This document shows positions 1 to 11,426 of a stretch of 64,000 nt of DNA, piece by piece; positions within the stretch are counted from its first letter, which is position 1; every line of letters begins with the position of its first letter. Source of the DNA: Salticus scenicus (taxonomy: Eukaryota > Arthropoda > Arachnida > Araneae > Salticidae); NCBI GenBank assembly GCA_963930645.1, contig OZ005659.1, positions 157,852,034-157,916,033 of the forward strand, read 5' to 3'. The position numbers and the translations under genes are program-made. The notes beneath the pieces are model-generated. The model did no database searches, had not been told where the DNA came from, and worked only from the letters and a program-made list of their open reading frames with translations.

Positions 1-1017
1 AAATGCAGATCTAACAGGAATCAAATTGTAAGTTAAAACTTTTCGTTTCCAAAACGAATCAACCTGTTTGAGAACATTTTTTACAGTAAATGCACTTTTC
101 TTAAGCTCGTTCTTAATTCATAATTAAGGAAAAAATATGCAATGGAGAATGTTTTCACACATGAAATTTTAATGAACGTCAGACCACCTGACGTCAGAGG
201 TCACATGATAGAGGAAAAATAAATAGCAGACGAAGTCTTGTTTATCTAGAGTGATTGCTGAAATAACATATTTTCTATTCTTATTTTTGATCAATCGTAT
301 TTATTTTTTTATACATCATCATTTTTAATCAATTTTATATCATTATTCATCATCTTTTGTTTGCTGTATACATTTACAATCATCATTTAGTTTATACCTG
401 TTATTGATGTTCATGAAGACATGTTTAAATACTCTGATTTTTGGTACTTAAATCAGTGACAGTTCAATATCGTACTACGTAAATCCATTTAGACCAGTAA
501 TTAAGTTAATTAACTTGTTGTAACACCTTTATGCAATTAAATTAAATGAAAACATTTTAAAATTTCAATTTATAATCCGTAAACATTCCACAAGAAGCTA
601 TTATTTATTGCTAGATCAGTTAATGTTACAGTTACACTACAACATACAAAAATCGATTCTTATAGGTAAAAATAAATAAACATATAAAATGTTTTTTAAA
701 AATTATTAAATTTACAAATACAATTATTCTACTGTTTACAAATGCACACTATTACTTTTATTTTATTTTATATTAAATATTAACATTTTTGTTCTTAAGA
801 ACAATATTTAGTTGAATTCGATTTTCAGAATTCGATTATTCGTTTTCCTCTATCACGTGATTGAGCAGACGACGGTGGGAAGAGCCCATTATGCACTTAC
901 ATTTTTCATATATAAATTAAATTTAAATACTTCATATGTTATTTCTTGTGTCTCATTATACTTTGTCATAATAATACCACTGCTCTGCTCAAAAATCCTC
1001 CTCTAGCTACAGTTTTT
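1..1017. other. AT-rich DNA, no gene recognised
   Basis: Very AT-rich sequence with no long open frame and no domain that I recognise. A short frame at 812-1006 has no ATG-led context or motif and is treated as chance. Nothing else supportable is seen here. Confidence 0.6.
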
Positions 1018-1530
1018 TGTGGACACCTCCTTATTTTTATCACTGTTCGGTAATTTTATTGCTATGTAGTTGATATGGAAGGGGGGGGGGAGATTAATGT
1101 AGCTGGTAAATATCTTCTGAGGGGCTACAGAAGTGAAACATTTTGAAATATGAATATTTGTAGCAAGGCGAAAATTTAGGGGGGGGGGGGTGAGGGTGCG
1201 GGATTCGTAACTGAAATTAGAAATTACGTTTATTACATTTTATTAATCTTTTACTATTATCATTTATACCTTATTATTATTTCTTTTAAGTGTTAAAATA
1301 ATCCTTTTCCACCTTTCAAATTCAATTCATGGCCATAAAGTTACCGAACATTGAAAAAATTGGGGGAGGGATGGCGTTCCGCGAAAATAGTTTGTGATTG
1401 AGCAAAATAGGGATCATATTCGTGTTCAGACTGTCATTTTACATAAGAATCAGCAAGAATGGGGGGGGGGGGGGCGATTTTTTTTTTTTTTTTTTTTTTT
1501 TTAGTGCAGTGCAGTGCAGTGTAATTTTAT
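1018..1530 (+). repeat. R2 repeat family, copy 1
   Basis: This stretch matches, by eye, an inverted copy at about 4150-4525 and a partial direct copy at 5051-5235. Shared landmarks are a poly-G run after a chain of short AT tracts, a 'GTTAAAATAATC' junction, and a segment resembling 'TCATTTTACATAAGAAT'. It contains several homopolymer G tracts (near 1080, 1180 and 1460), then a T tract and three copies of GTGCA near 1503-1520. It encodes nothing visible. It is probably a non-autonomous transposon, but I cannot define its ends or class. Confidence 0.55.
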
Positions 1531-2422
1531 ACTGATATATTTGAGAAGATTTACGCATTTTGAAAATTAAAGTGTGTTTAGTTTTTGAAATTTGTAGCCG
1601 TTGCAATTTATAGATAAATAATGAAAACATATAAATATAGTATTTCTCAAAAAGCATGAATAAACATGTCTCAGTTGGAATATAGTACATTTTGTATATA
1701 CACTAAAACAATAAGACATTTTGTTTTTCACATACGTGTTCATTATATGTCTAACAAAAACTTCTATATAAAAGTTGGTTGTTACGATTCTGGGGTTTTA
1801 TAGTTTAACTAAACGACTAACAAAAACTCCCGCCTTAATTTTAATTAAGCTTTTCTATAAAATGTAGCACTAAGAAATTATAAAATTCTAGCTAGGAAAT
1901 TACAAAATTCCGTCCTTATCAAAAAATGTAAATAGATGGATTTAAATTTTGTTAAACATTTTCATTAAAATCTCTAATTTTCAACTGAAGTTAGAGATTT
2001 TTGGTATGTAAAATTATAATAAATTTTTAATACACATACACACATATATATGCATATATTTCCTCAATGTCGGTTTAGAAGTTAAAATAGTAAACGGTAG
2101 CAAATTTTAAATAATCAATACAAATAATTAAAAATTCTAATTTTCAGACAAATTTAATTATTATTTTTTAAACTTTGAACACATAATCGCAATGTTTTGC
2201 CAATTTTTTATTTTTAATAAATAGCTAAACATATAATTAATTACAAAAAATCTATTGAATGTATTATCTCCAAACTTACTTTAAAACCATCGCGATTTCA
2301 ACAACGATACAATAAATAATTTAAACAAATGAAATTGGTCTATTCCGATGGCAGTTACAGTGACACAGACATACTGACACACACGCAGAAAGACAAATGG
2401 GCTTAAGCTACAATCATATAAC

Positions 2423-2453
<31 letters not shown>

Positions 2454-2838
2454 CGGTCTAAAATTAAACAATTATTGAAGTATGCTTATCTCTTTTGAAA
2501 CATTTGAAAGTTCAGTTTTATTTACCATATGGTGTTTTTTGGCAAAACAATGCCCGCAGCTATAATGTACGCTCCAATCAACCCATAATGTTCACTATCG
2601 AAATTTTTCTATTTTGCATGTAATTAAAATGATTCTTTTTTTTTTCTCTTGCTTTCAGAAACAAAGTTTCTTACAGTTTCTCAGTTAAATGTAGATCTTA
2701 ATTAAATTTAGTATTAAAAATGCTCATATTTCAAATTCATTTTAATAAAAGTCTCTATTATTATAACGCGAAATGGTATTTAAAGCCATTAATGCATCTA
2801 AATTTGACATCACATGCAGATTGTAACAATCTCGTGGT
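1531..2838. other. AT-rich DNA with poly-T tract
   Basis: No gene seen. It holds a T tract of about 28 bases near 2426-2453 and many short A/T runs. The frame on the minus strand across 1439-1690 is created by the poly-G/poly-T tract and is not a gene. Confidence 0.55.
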
Positions 2839-3110
2839 ATGTAACCTGCTTCTGTGAAAATAACTGAAGCTCAATCACGACGTTTTTATGACACGATTAG
2901 GAAATTGAATTTTTATGTAATCGGGGTAGTGAACAAGGGCGTTTCTTGTGTCACATTAACATATTGGTACAGTAGTAACTGTTGGAAAACTTTTCGATAT
3001 CACTTGCTGGAAGCCATAAATCGATTCTATTCAGTGACTCAGGCACTATACTGTGAATGTTTCCTACAAGAGTTTTCAGTTTTTTTAATATAATAAAGAT
3101 GTGTTTCATA
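2839..3110 (+). other. Best-conserved segment of duplication block 1
   Basis: This segment aligns with 42660-42925 at high similarity. Both copies end in a shared AATAAAGATGTGTTT motif (3091-3110 and about 42909-42925) that resembles a polyadenylation signal. Copy 1 is open for about 79 codons. Copy 2 has an in-frame stop in the matching region and several mismatches, so coding is not supported. It could be the 3' part of an old transposon or a non-coding transcript. I do not recognise it. Confidence 0.4.
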
Positions 3111-3519
3111 CATTGCGTTGTGTTTGTAAAACAAATTATGAGGCAAAATTAAAAAAGTAATGAGTTTTTTAAATTGTGAGGTTGTATATACTTAATATTA
3201 TTTTAATAACTCTCAGGCAATGTAAAAAAAAAAAAAAAATGCATAACTTTAATTTGTTTGAGAATTTATTAGTCATTATAATATAAATATTATCAATAAA
3301 CAAATAGAATTATACTAATAATAATACTAATGGATAATTCTATTGGATTCCTTTAATGACTTCAAATATTTGAAAAATAAATAAATAAATAAGCTTACCA
3401 TTTAATTGCATTTAATAAATTTATAAAGTTTGCTCTTAAGAAAAATATTACTGATCAAATTTTAATTATTATAACTAATATATGAACAGAAATATAGGTA
3501 AAATTGTTACCTGTTTTAA

Positions 3520-4118
3520 CCCTTTGAGTATTGAATTATTTGAAGATTTTTATGCCCAAGGGACAGATTTATTTTGTCGTTATATGGAATGATTTTGAAT
3601 TTTTGACAGTAAAGTCCGCCTGTGGGTGTTATTCTCCCATGTTACAATATTTCAGAACAAAATTTTCTGTATTCACATTTATATTACAAATGGATATACA
3701 TTATAATTTTATTCTTTCTTATCAAAGTATTTGTATCCATAGTATATTTACTGTAAAATTGTGAATATTAATTATATGCTTAAGGAAAAAAAAAAAAAAA
3801 ACATACAAATTACAAAAGAAACGCCCATTGGTGGAGTTACAGATTTTCAAAAGATTTTAATCTACGTCAGCGGCCGCGAAAGTGTTAAATGTAAAATTAA
3901 TACATTTTATTTGGAATATGCTTATATTGATGATATAAGTATGGTTGTAAGATATCATAAAAAACGCCAGGAAAGTGTTGCGATCAACGCCCACTGGCGG
4001 GGAGGCCGCAAACATTAACGCCTACTTCTTAAATTCAGATGACGAGTCAGACTCGTCCACCGTAACTTCGCCCAAGTAAGCATATGACGAGTCTCACTCG
4101 TCAAATGTACCCAAAGGG
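3520..4118. mobile_element. piggyBac-type MITE (599 bp, TTAA flanks)
   Basis: The element is bounded by TTAA at 3516-3519 and 4119-4122. The ends are CCCTTTGAGTA on the left and TACCCAAAGGG on the right, an imperfect inverted repeat. Known piggyBac elements insert at TTAA, duplicate it, and commonly start with CCC. Near the right end lie two short palindromes, GACGAGTCAGACTCGTC and GACGAGTCTCACTCGTC (about 4038-4102), typical of subterminal transposase-binding repeats. No transposase remains, and the open frames inside are short and unremarkable. It lies inside duplication block 1 and I did not find it at the matching place in block 2. Confidence 0.75.
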
Positions 4119-4149
4119 TTAATATTTCTTACTCTGCGCTGTAAGAAAG

Positions 4150-4525
4150 AATACTTTTTGAGCCCGGATACCATTTTTGATGATTCTTATGTAAAATGGC
4201 CTCCTGAATCCGAATATGACATCCATTTTGCACAACCGCCAACCCTTTTCTCAAGACACCACCCCCATCCCCCAATTTTTATCCCTATTCAGTAATTTTA
4301 TGGCCAAGAATTTGATTTAGATAACGGAAAAGAATTATTTTAACACTTAAAAACAAAAAACAAAATATATAATGTATAATAAATAATAATAATAATCGAT
4401 TAATAAAATATAATAAATGTAATACATAATTTCAATGGCGAATCCCCCCTAAATGTTCCCTTTGCTGCAAATGTTCATGTTTCAGAATTTTCCAACTCTG
4501 TAGTCCTTCAAAATATATTTAACAG
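4150..4525 (-). repeat. R2 repeat family, copy 2 (inverted)
   Basis: Inverted relative to the copy at 1018-1530. The matched parts include the segment with TTCTTATGTAAAATGG, the 'GGCCA' region followed by AATAAT runs, and the final 'CTGTAGTCCTTCAAAATAT'. It ends against the TTAA of the next piggyBac-type MITE. Confidence 0.5.
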
Positions 4526-4529
4526 TTAA

Positions 4530-5050
4530 CCCTTTATCTACTGCATTATGAAATAGACAAATATTGTGTTTGAAACATATATATTTTTAGTTAATAAAGA
4601 GCATTACTTACAGATATATACGTTAAAAATTATGCATATCACCTGATCGTAGTAATTAATGAGAATTTTGTAAGGTCGTATTTTAGTGTACCACTGGTAC
4701 ATAGAGGTCGACAAAAGTATTTCGACATGAAAAAAGTGTAAATAAATATTTACTTTTTATGTTCCTCATATTTTTTCTAATATTAGTGGGATATTTTTGA
4801 AATAATATAGGAATTAATTATAACACGCATGAAGATTGTGAAAAATATCAATCAGAAACAGCAAGTGCACTCCATAAAATACTTTATGGAACAAAAATGG
4901 CTATATGTATCGCCTAATGCTTTGTAGTGAGAGTAAAGTGAGGTGCATCTGTTCCTTTCTTATAAATATCTTTGACATTTCTTCTATAAATTCGATTTTA
5001 TACGTGTTTCAAAGTAATGGTACTTTAAAGTACCGTAAGTAGATAAAGGG
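4530..5050. mobile_element. piggyBac-type MITE, intact copy (521 bp)
   Basis: Flanked by TTAA at 4526-4529 and 5051-5054. The termini are CCCTTTATCTAC and GTAGATAAAGGG, a perfect 12-bp inverted repeat. It contains no transposase. It is the uninterrupted relative of the copy at 9290-11575: both share GCATTATGAAA near the left end, AAAATTATGCATATCAC, and the segment ending in TATCGCCTA. The sequence right of it continues as R2 from TTAAAATAATC, the same junction as in R2 copy 1. The MITE therefore probably landed at a TTAA within or at the edge of an R2 copy. Confidence 0.85.
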
Positions 5051-5235
5051 TTAAAATAATCGTTTCCCTCCCTACAAATCAAATTTACAGTCAAGAAATT
5101 ATCGAAATGTGATACAAATAGGGGACTTCCCTAGAAACGGTGTGTGATAGGGCAATATAGGCATCATATTTAGATTCAGAAAGTCATTTGACATAAGAAT
5201 TTGCAAAAATGGTGTTGGGGTCGATTTTCATGCAG
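5051..5235 (+). repeat. R2 repeat family, copy 3 (partial)
   Basis: Resumes the R2 sequence immediately right of the piggyBac-type MITE, beginning TTAAAATAATC. It includes a region matching the ATAGGGATCATATTC segment of copy 1 and ends near GTCGATTTTC at 5220-5230. Confidence 0.55.
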
Positions 5236-5424
5236 TGTTATTTATTGCATTTATAAAAATCTTCTTTATTTACAATGTTGTGTGTTTTTCAAGAACTTCA
5301 AATGCAATACATTTTTTTAACACGCTTTTATTAGCTGCACCTTTATGTATGTATGTTTGTTTGTATGTTTGTAACCGTTCTGGGAGTAAACAAAAATCTA
5401 TATTGTAAAAAAAAGAATTTTCCT

Positions 5425-5520
5425 ACGTGAACGCTGTAGCCGTGAGGTAAAGCACCGCGCTACGAACCTAATGGTCTAGCGTTCGAGCCCAGTCAGGGAA
5501 GATTTTTTAAAAATGGCTTT
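5425..5520 (+). repeat. tRNA-derived SINE-like segment
   Basis: A tRNA-like block with an A-box-like TAGCCGTGAGG and a B-box-like GCGTTCGAGCCC about 40 bases downstream, the internal promoter layout of RNA polymerase III. A poly-T-rich stretch follows. It lacks a clean acceptor stem, so it is more likely a SINE or tRNA-derived relic than a working tRNA gene. A TRNA-finder and a repeat library would settle this. Confidence 0.45.
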
Positions 5521-5569
5521 TGTTTAATTCTAAAATATTTTAATTAAAGATTTAAATGTATGTAAGTAT

Positions 5570-5625
5570 TATGGTGTGTCACTCACACGATTTTCTCTTT
5601 CCCTGCATTTTAATACTAAGATAGA
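5570..5625 (-). repeat. R1 family terminal fragment
   Basis: Starts with TGGTGTGTCACTCACACGA and continues TTTTCTCTTTCCCTG. This matches the terminal part of R1 at 37078-37115 and, inverted, at 18130-18170. Only the terminal piece is present. Confidence 0.6.
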
Positions 5626-6509
5626 TATTTTGTGCTTTTTAGTTCACATTTCTATAAAAGTGTTTTCTTAAATTTTTTAAAACTATAATATTATTTTAAA
5701 TTGATTTCTAAATTCTTTTGTTTTTATTGACTCTCATGTAAAATTTTGGGAGTTACGTTTAGAAATATTTTGATTTTTGAATACGCATGAACACATAAAT
5801 CTATATTTTTCGAGAATGATTTTATTCAAAACATTTCTTTCAATTTTGCAAGATATCATTCGTGATAAAACTTTTAAAGTGATATTATGCTTTTATGTTG
5901 CATACTTTATTAGAAAATGCGGTCTATAATAATAAAAAAAAAAACATTGTTAAGCAAATTATTAGAATTAGAATGGCCAAAATGTAAATTATTAATGTAA
6001 AATTATTAATTGCATAAGACGATTTTGACTCTCTGTTGTGAGGGGAAATTTTTTAAATTAATGTTTGTATGGAAACTATGTGATTCCTAATTATTTATTC
6101 AGAGATAATGTAACTTCAACAGTTAATGGAACCACAAGTGAAAAATTTGTATATATATATATATTTTGTTTCTTTAGGTGGTTCAGTAATTTAATTGAAA
6201 CCGGCAGCATATTGGTTGTAGGCATGTGCCTTGTGTACTTTGAAATATATTAATTCTGATTTCTGCTACATAAAAAACTAACATATATATTTTTTAAAAC
6301 CTAAAACATACATATTTATCATCATTTGAATAGAAGTTCTAATCAAATACTTAATTATAAACTGTTTCGTTAAACTTTTTGTATGATTTAGCTTTTAATC
6401 AATCCTTTTATAATCCTGTGATCAGAAAGTTTTCTTCCTTACTTTATTTAACATTTATTTAAAAATGTGTCTATATTACAAAATGTTAGCGCTTTATATT
6501 TTATTCCCA

Positions 6510-6735
6510 TCAGCAGCCGAGTGGTTCTGTGCACAAATCTAGTAGATGCACGGTGCCAGGTCCGATCATAGGTCGCGCTCGCCGGCCTAGCCGTTAGGGG
6601 TTTCTGCGGTTTTCTACGATACTTGCGTAAGTACTAACTTGGACTCTTTAGAAAGACCCTCACGGAGGGCACTATCTCTCAAGTCTAGTACCATATTGCA
6701 ATCAATAGGCCTTACTCCGAAAACACAACTCAAAC
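6510..6735 (+). repeat. SINE-like repeat, family S, copy 1
   Basis: Begins with a tRNA-like head (CAGCCGAGTGGTTCTG, then GGTCCGATCAT, resembling the A and B boxes). It continues with a GC-richer body: GCCGGCCTAGCCGTTAGG, CGGTTTTCTACGA, CGGAGGGCACT and AGGCCTTACTCC. The body is shared with 29875-30052. The tRNA-like head plus a dispersed body suggests a SINE. It lies within duplication block 1 and is not seen at the matching place in block 2. Confidence 0.6.
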
Positions 6736-7100
6736 ACGTGTCTTATATTTTAGACATACTATCTCTTGTTTATCTATAACTTTTGATTACCTCTAAACAG
6801 CTGTTCAAAAAAATATATAAAAAACATACTTAATTAAGAAAATTTTAAATATTTAGATTTTTGTAATCACCGTTTTCCGTTCACTAAATTGTGGTATATT
6901 TATTCACAATAGAAAATTCAACGTTTAAAACCAGACTCGATATAGAGTTATCTTTCATTAAAAATCATATAAAATGTTCAAAAACAAAGACACATGTGTC
7001 TTGATTTGAAGTTTACGTAGTGATACTATAATTTAAATTTCCATAATAATATACTTAAATTCTGATTTATCCGGCGACAATAACTACTAGCTACTAAAAA

Positions 7101-8078
7101 ATGTCATTAGTAAAGAAACAGCGTTTTAAAAACTTCATCTTAATACTTAGACATATTACTACGAAATTGTGTGCTTATTTATTTTGTTTTATTTTATTTA
7201 TTTATTTTATTATTACATATAAAATGGTACGAACGATATTACAAACAAATAACAATTATAAATTTGATTACTTGATAAACATAGTATATCAAGCAATCAA
7301 ACAAACTCATTTTCTCGTAATTTGAATTTTACGTGATTCAGTGACATTTGTGTGCGTGATAATGCTTATGAATACTGATTTATCCCCAAAAAATATATTG
7401 TGTAATGGTTTTAATCTTCAATTTTTTTTTAACAACTCGTTTCATTGAGAAAAATAACAGTGATGAAAATTTTGTATGTATTATTTATTTAAGACATTGC
7501 AGAGATATAAACATTTTTCTTTTGTACAATACCTGATATTAGAAATTACAGAATTTAAAAGAGGGTGTGAAATAAAGTATTGGTTTCATAATACAAAAAT
7601 GACGGAAGGTTGAAAATAAGAATTATACAAAAGAGAAACTCATTTATTGCATGATTTGAAGTTTATGTTTGTCGACACTGTTTGTTTTTTCGATAATCGT
7701 GTGATACAGTTCCAGTTTTACTTCATATGTTATTCTTTATTGTAATTTGTTTTTCTCAAAATACTTTAATATAAAAAATTAAGAGTGTACAATTTTGATA
7801 GAGAATAAATTATTGAAATGTTTACGTTTGTAATAGATATTCTAAGTAGTCGATCCCATACAACTGCTTAGTCATTAATTTGTATGTAACAAAAAATACT
7901 TTGGTTAAACGGTGATTTTCAAAATATGAGACACTTTATCTCATAAGTTTTCAAATTGTAATAATAATGAATAAATAATAATATAAGTCTTTTTTTTTTC
8001 TTTAACTTTATTAACATGGCAAAAGTTTCAAAATAATTTCATTTCACAAAAAAATCAATGTTGATTTGTAAAATATAA

Positions 8079-8085
<7 letters not shown>
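7101..8085 (+). other. Duplication anchor, no gene
   Basis: Matches 47870-48870 across several hundred bases, including CGTTTCATTGAGAAAAATA and CAAACAAACTC. The reading frame at 7101-7325 is low-complexity AT-driven sequence, and the matching copy does not preserve it. Nothing supports a gene. Confidence 0.5.

Positions 8086-8123
<38 letters not shown>
8086..8123. repeat. Poly-A tract
   Basis: An uninterrupted run of about 38 adenines. No adjacent retroelement body is recognisable. Confidence 0.9.
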
Positions 8124-8125
<2 letters not shown>

Positions 8126-8397
8126 GCTTTTATTTAATCACTTATCGACAAGCCGCTATACATTTTTGATGTTTGGACCTTTTGTTTTAGAATTTATATG
8201 AACTGGAAAACAATTATTCAGTTTTACCAGTATATCTTATCTGCATTAAATGTTTATAAATCAGATATCGTCTTTATTTCTTCTTCAAAAACAGAAAAAA
8301 ATTATTTTCATCCCTTTTAATTTTACTTACTGTTATTATAAATAACATAAAATAAAATTTAATTCATAAATCTGGGTCTGTTTTTCCATGCACATTT

Positions 8398-9188
8398 TTA
8401 CTTTCTTCTATATGTAATATAGAGAAAGTATTGGATTCGCGAAAATTTTCGACCTCCGTTTTTTGACGGATCTATACGTTTTGGGACGTCCTGAACACGA
8501 ATTCATAGTTTTTAGAAAATGTCTGTCTGTCTGTATCATTTTTTTGTGGACGCTGTATCTCACGAACCAATGAATGAAATTCAACCAAACTTGGTATTTA
8601 GTTGCACAATGACATGAACTGGTGCTGATTAGATTTGGGGATCAATAGCTCAACAGGTGGCACTGTGATCGCATTTTATGCAAATTTTTAACATGGCAGC
8701 ATAGGACAAAATTCCGTATAAATGGGCATAATGAGAGTTATTTTAAACTTGTGATTGTAAAATTAATATGAATTATTGATAATAGTAGTAGTTAACTAGG
8801 AAAAAATTTCTGTGCATGTGGGGGCATCGCTTCTCCCCATGGGGGGGGGAAGTATCCCCCGGGGGGGGGTAAATTTTCAAGATGGGTATCTTTCGAAAGA
8901 TCTCGTCAATACCTTTAAAACGAATGGTTGAACTATAGATCTGTGATAATTTAAAACAAAGTTATCGATTTTTTTTACTAAAAAAAAAAAAAAAAAAAAA
9001 AAAAACGTTGTTTTTTTTTTTTTTTTTTTTTTTTAATATTGTTACTGGTTGAATATGTATTACTTTCAAGGAAAAAAAAAATTTAGAAAAAAATCGTAAT
9101 TTTTTTTTTTTTTTTTTAATATTGTTACTGATTGAATATGTATATAGGAAAATATAGAAGAAAGTCTTGTGGTGGCCACAACATACTA
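8398..9188 (+). repeat. R1 repeat family, copy a
   Basis: The left end is a terminal hairpin, TACTTTCTTC and GAGAAAGTA around a short loop. Next come quasi-palindromic segments (TTCGCGAAAATTTTCG, GGACGTCC), a GTCTGTCTGTCTG run and a C/G-rich hairpin near 8825-8870. A conserved core follows (GGGTATCTTTCGAAAG, AACGAATGGTTGAAC, AAAGTTATCGATTTTTT). The right end resembles GAAGAAAGTCTTGTGG. The core is shared with 17540-18170 and, inverted, 37078-38346. It has no coding capacity. It is probably a non-autonomous element; its class is not certain. Confidence 0.65.
8981..9115. repeat. Poly-A / poly-T cluster in R1
   Basis: Homopolymer A near 8981-9005, then T near 9009-9034 and again T near 9100-9117. 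A short segment (ATATTGTTACTG-TTGAATATGTAT) occurs twice, at about 9036 and 9118. This suggests a local slippage duplication of about 82 bp. Confidence 0.7.
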
Positions 9189-9515
9189 GTTTTTTTTAAC
9201 GTAAGATTAATTAATGCATTTCAAGTATTGAACGTATACATCAGTTCTTAGAGCATTAATATTTTCTAATTTAATTTTAAACAATTTAACCCTTTATATG
9301 CCGCATTATGAAACAGAAGAAATGTATTCAAAACATATTTTTTTAAACTACTGAAGAATATTTTATATGCAATATATATGCAATAAAATTAAAAATTATG
9401 CATATCACTTCATCATAGTAGTTATTCAGTATTTCGTGAGGTGACTCTTTAGAGTACGACTGTAACATAAAGGTCGAAAGATATGGAAGATTGATGAAAG
9501 GTTTTAAAAGTAATA

Positions 9516-10491
9516 CAGTAGAACCTCGGTCCATCGTTTTTCACGGGGTTGGTGAAAAAAAAAAAAAAAAAAAGATGAAAGCGGGAAAACGATAAATGCG
9601 GGTTGAAAACAATGTTTATGAACTAATACACGACACAATGTATACTACCTATAAAAACTAATTTTTTACTTTCCGAAATGCTAAAGAAATAAATCATTGT
9701 TGTAGAGCATTAAATAAAATTTATTTTTTTAAATCAATAATTTTACGTTGGATTTTTTGTTCCTTTTATAAATTATACAGGAATTATATAAATTATACAA
9801 GATTTACAACAATTTTTTGGTCTTTATTTCTGTAATTTCATGTGCTTATATAAAAGTTCGTGCATTTTCAAACGATATATAATTGTGTCATCAGCGTGAA
9901 AAATATCCTATGTTTCTTCGTCATTATTTGCATTTTTTGAAATCACACGTTTCTTCTATGCTTTAGGATACCGCATGTTGCAACATCGTCTTGATTAATA
10001 CAAATATTATTATTAAATTTTGTACCAGACGGCATCCTCTGTTACACACAACCAGTCTTAATCTGCATTATATCATCATTATGTTCTTGCCCTTCTGTTT
10101 GGTATTTCGCACGTAACCGCATTTCACGAAACAATTTTCTGGATTACTGGACAGGGTTACTTCCCGCCATGCTAAAATTACAAAATGAATAGATGGCTGG
10201 AGATATGACATTACAATTTTGATCCTGCATGGAAATGGGGAAAAGAGATATTTTAGGTTCAAAGAAGTAATTCAAGTTTGTATGCCATATGGAATCGCTT
10301 GATTTTCAAATTCATTTCGGTCAGAAGGAAAATTTTATACAACAATGAATGCGAGAAAATGACATTTTGAAGAACGATACAGGCGGGTTTTGTTAACATT
10401 ATTTTAATACAGTTTGTGCAGGGACCATAGAAATAAAACGATCAATGCGGGAAAACGATGGATGCGGGAACGATAGATCGGGGTTTCACTG
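9516..10491 (-). mobile_element. pogo/Tigger-like element, degenerate (976 bp)
   Basis: Flanked by TA on both sides (9514-9515, 10492-10493). The ends are CAGTAGAACCTCGGTCC on the left and, reverse-complemented, CAGTGAAACCCCGATCT on the right. This is the CAGT-AACC terminal style of pogo/Tigger elements, which insert at TA. GCGGGAAAACGAT occurs in direct repeat near both ends (about 9577 and 10447). The minus strand keeps a C-terminal transposase remnant (see 10068-10262). Far below the usual 2-3 kb, so internally deleted and non-autonomous. It sits inside the interrupted piggyBac-type MITE. Confidence 0.8.
10068..10262 (-). pseudogene. pogo/Tigger-like transposase C-terminal remnant
   Basis: The minus-strand frame contains AWREVTLSSNPENCF followed by VKCGY. 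This resembles the AW-x-V-x(4,5)-I-x-NCF-R-(H/K)-x-GF motif at the end of the DDE domain in pogo/Tigger and jerky-family transposases. The change from the expected I to NPE just before NCF suggests a small frame disturbance. No catalytic acidic residues can be placed in the preceding sequence. It is a dead fragment: original function DNA cleavage and strand transfer, none expected now. Alternative explanation: chance resemblance, but the matching terminal repeats argue against that. Confidence 0.55.
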
Positions 10492-11170
10492 TATATTCTA
10501 AAGCAGTAAATTATAAAAAAGATTTTGAACTAATTATTGTTTTATAGTTTCTCTAATATTTCTATGATGTTGTTGGTAAACTTTAAGAAATTTATAAATT
10601 TTAATGAGAAAATTAATCTATACAATTAACATATCGTAAATTTTATGAATTAGGCAAATTAATTTTCAGCAAAATTAATCAACAAAAAGTCAACAGGTCA
10701 AAATCCAAACCTTTAACATTTGTTTTAACTTAACAATAATATAGCAACTGAAATATTCTGGTACAAATCCGATTCGAAAAAAAATTATTGAATAATTATC
10801 GGGTATAATTTAACCGACACTAAACTCTAAAATTCATTGAATTTTTTTATTTATTTATTTATTTTCTTTTCTTTTTTTTTTTTTTTTTTTGTTAAAACAT
10901 GTGATATTTATAACTGATTAAATTTGTCACTTTTTAAAAATTTTCAATGAATACAGGCTGATCAAAATTAGAGTTCAATTTTCAAAATCTGTAAAAGGAA
11001 CCACTGCTCAGATTGATTCGAAAATTTAATTGAATCGACTTGAAGAAATAAGAAATTCGGAATTCAAAAACTGTATAGGAATATGCACGCGGAGATCGTG
11101 CAAAATGCCAAGTGAAAACAGCAACATCACTCTAGAAAAAAATTTCTGGAATAAAAACGGCTACAGGTAT

Positions 11171-11426
11171 TATAAATTTATAATAATAAGACCTCTTCAC
11201 ACACCATAAATGTTAAGCCAGCAAAACCGGTTTCGAAAAGACGTAGCCTTTCTTCATCAGGTGCAAAAAACACGTGCTTGCTTTGACTGTCTTGCACGTG
11301 TTTATTGCACCTGATGAAGAAAGGCTACGTCCTTTCGAAACCGGTTTTGCTGGGTTAAAATATATGGTGTGTGAAGAGGTCTTATTATCTATTTATCGTT
11401 TGTACACCAGTTTTGAATTTAGTTTT
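11171..11426. mobile_element. 256-bp insertion with inverted 93-bp arms and 12-bp target duplication
   Basis: GGCTACAGGTAT occurs immediately before (11159-11170) and after (11427-11438) this segment. The uninterrupted MITE copy has a single matching site (GGCTATATGTATCGCC, about 4900-4915). Inside, arms 11185-11277 and 11294-11386 are near-perfect reverse complements around a 16-base spacer. Each arm carries CCTGATGAAGAAAGG followed by TTTCGAAACCGG or a one-base variant. A variable-length target duplication with inverted terminal repeats suggests a retroelement-like insertion, perhaps a Penelope-like element remnant. The class is my inference. No protein is encoded. Confidence 0.7.

Noticed and set aside
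1439..1690. Minus-strand frame with poly-lysine and poly-proline
   Set aside because: It is produced by translating the poly-T and poly-G tracts and has no support outside them.
2854..3093. 79-codon frame in the best-conserved duplication segment
   Set aside because: The matching copy near 42680 has an in-frame stop and other changes. No domain is recognised.
5425..5520. Functional tRNA gene
   Set aside because: A and B boxes are visible, but I cannot form a proper acceptor stem, and the surroundings look like a SINE.
11294..11386. Functional hammerhead ribozyme
   Set aside because: The CTGATGA and GAAAC cores are present, but I could not pair a stem I, and stem III is only marginal. It is kept as a question, not a feature.
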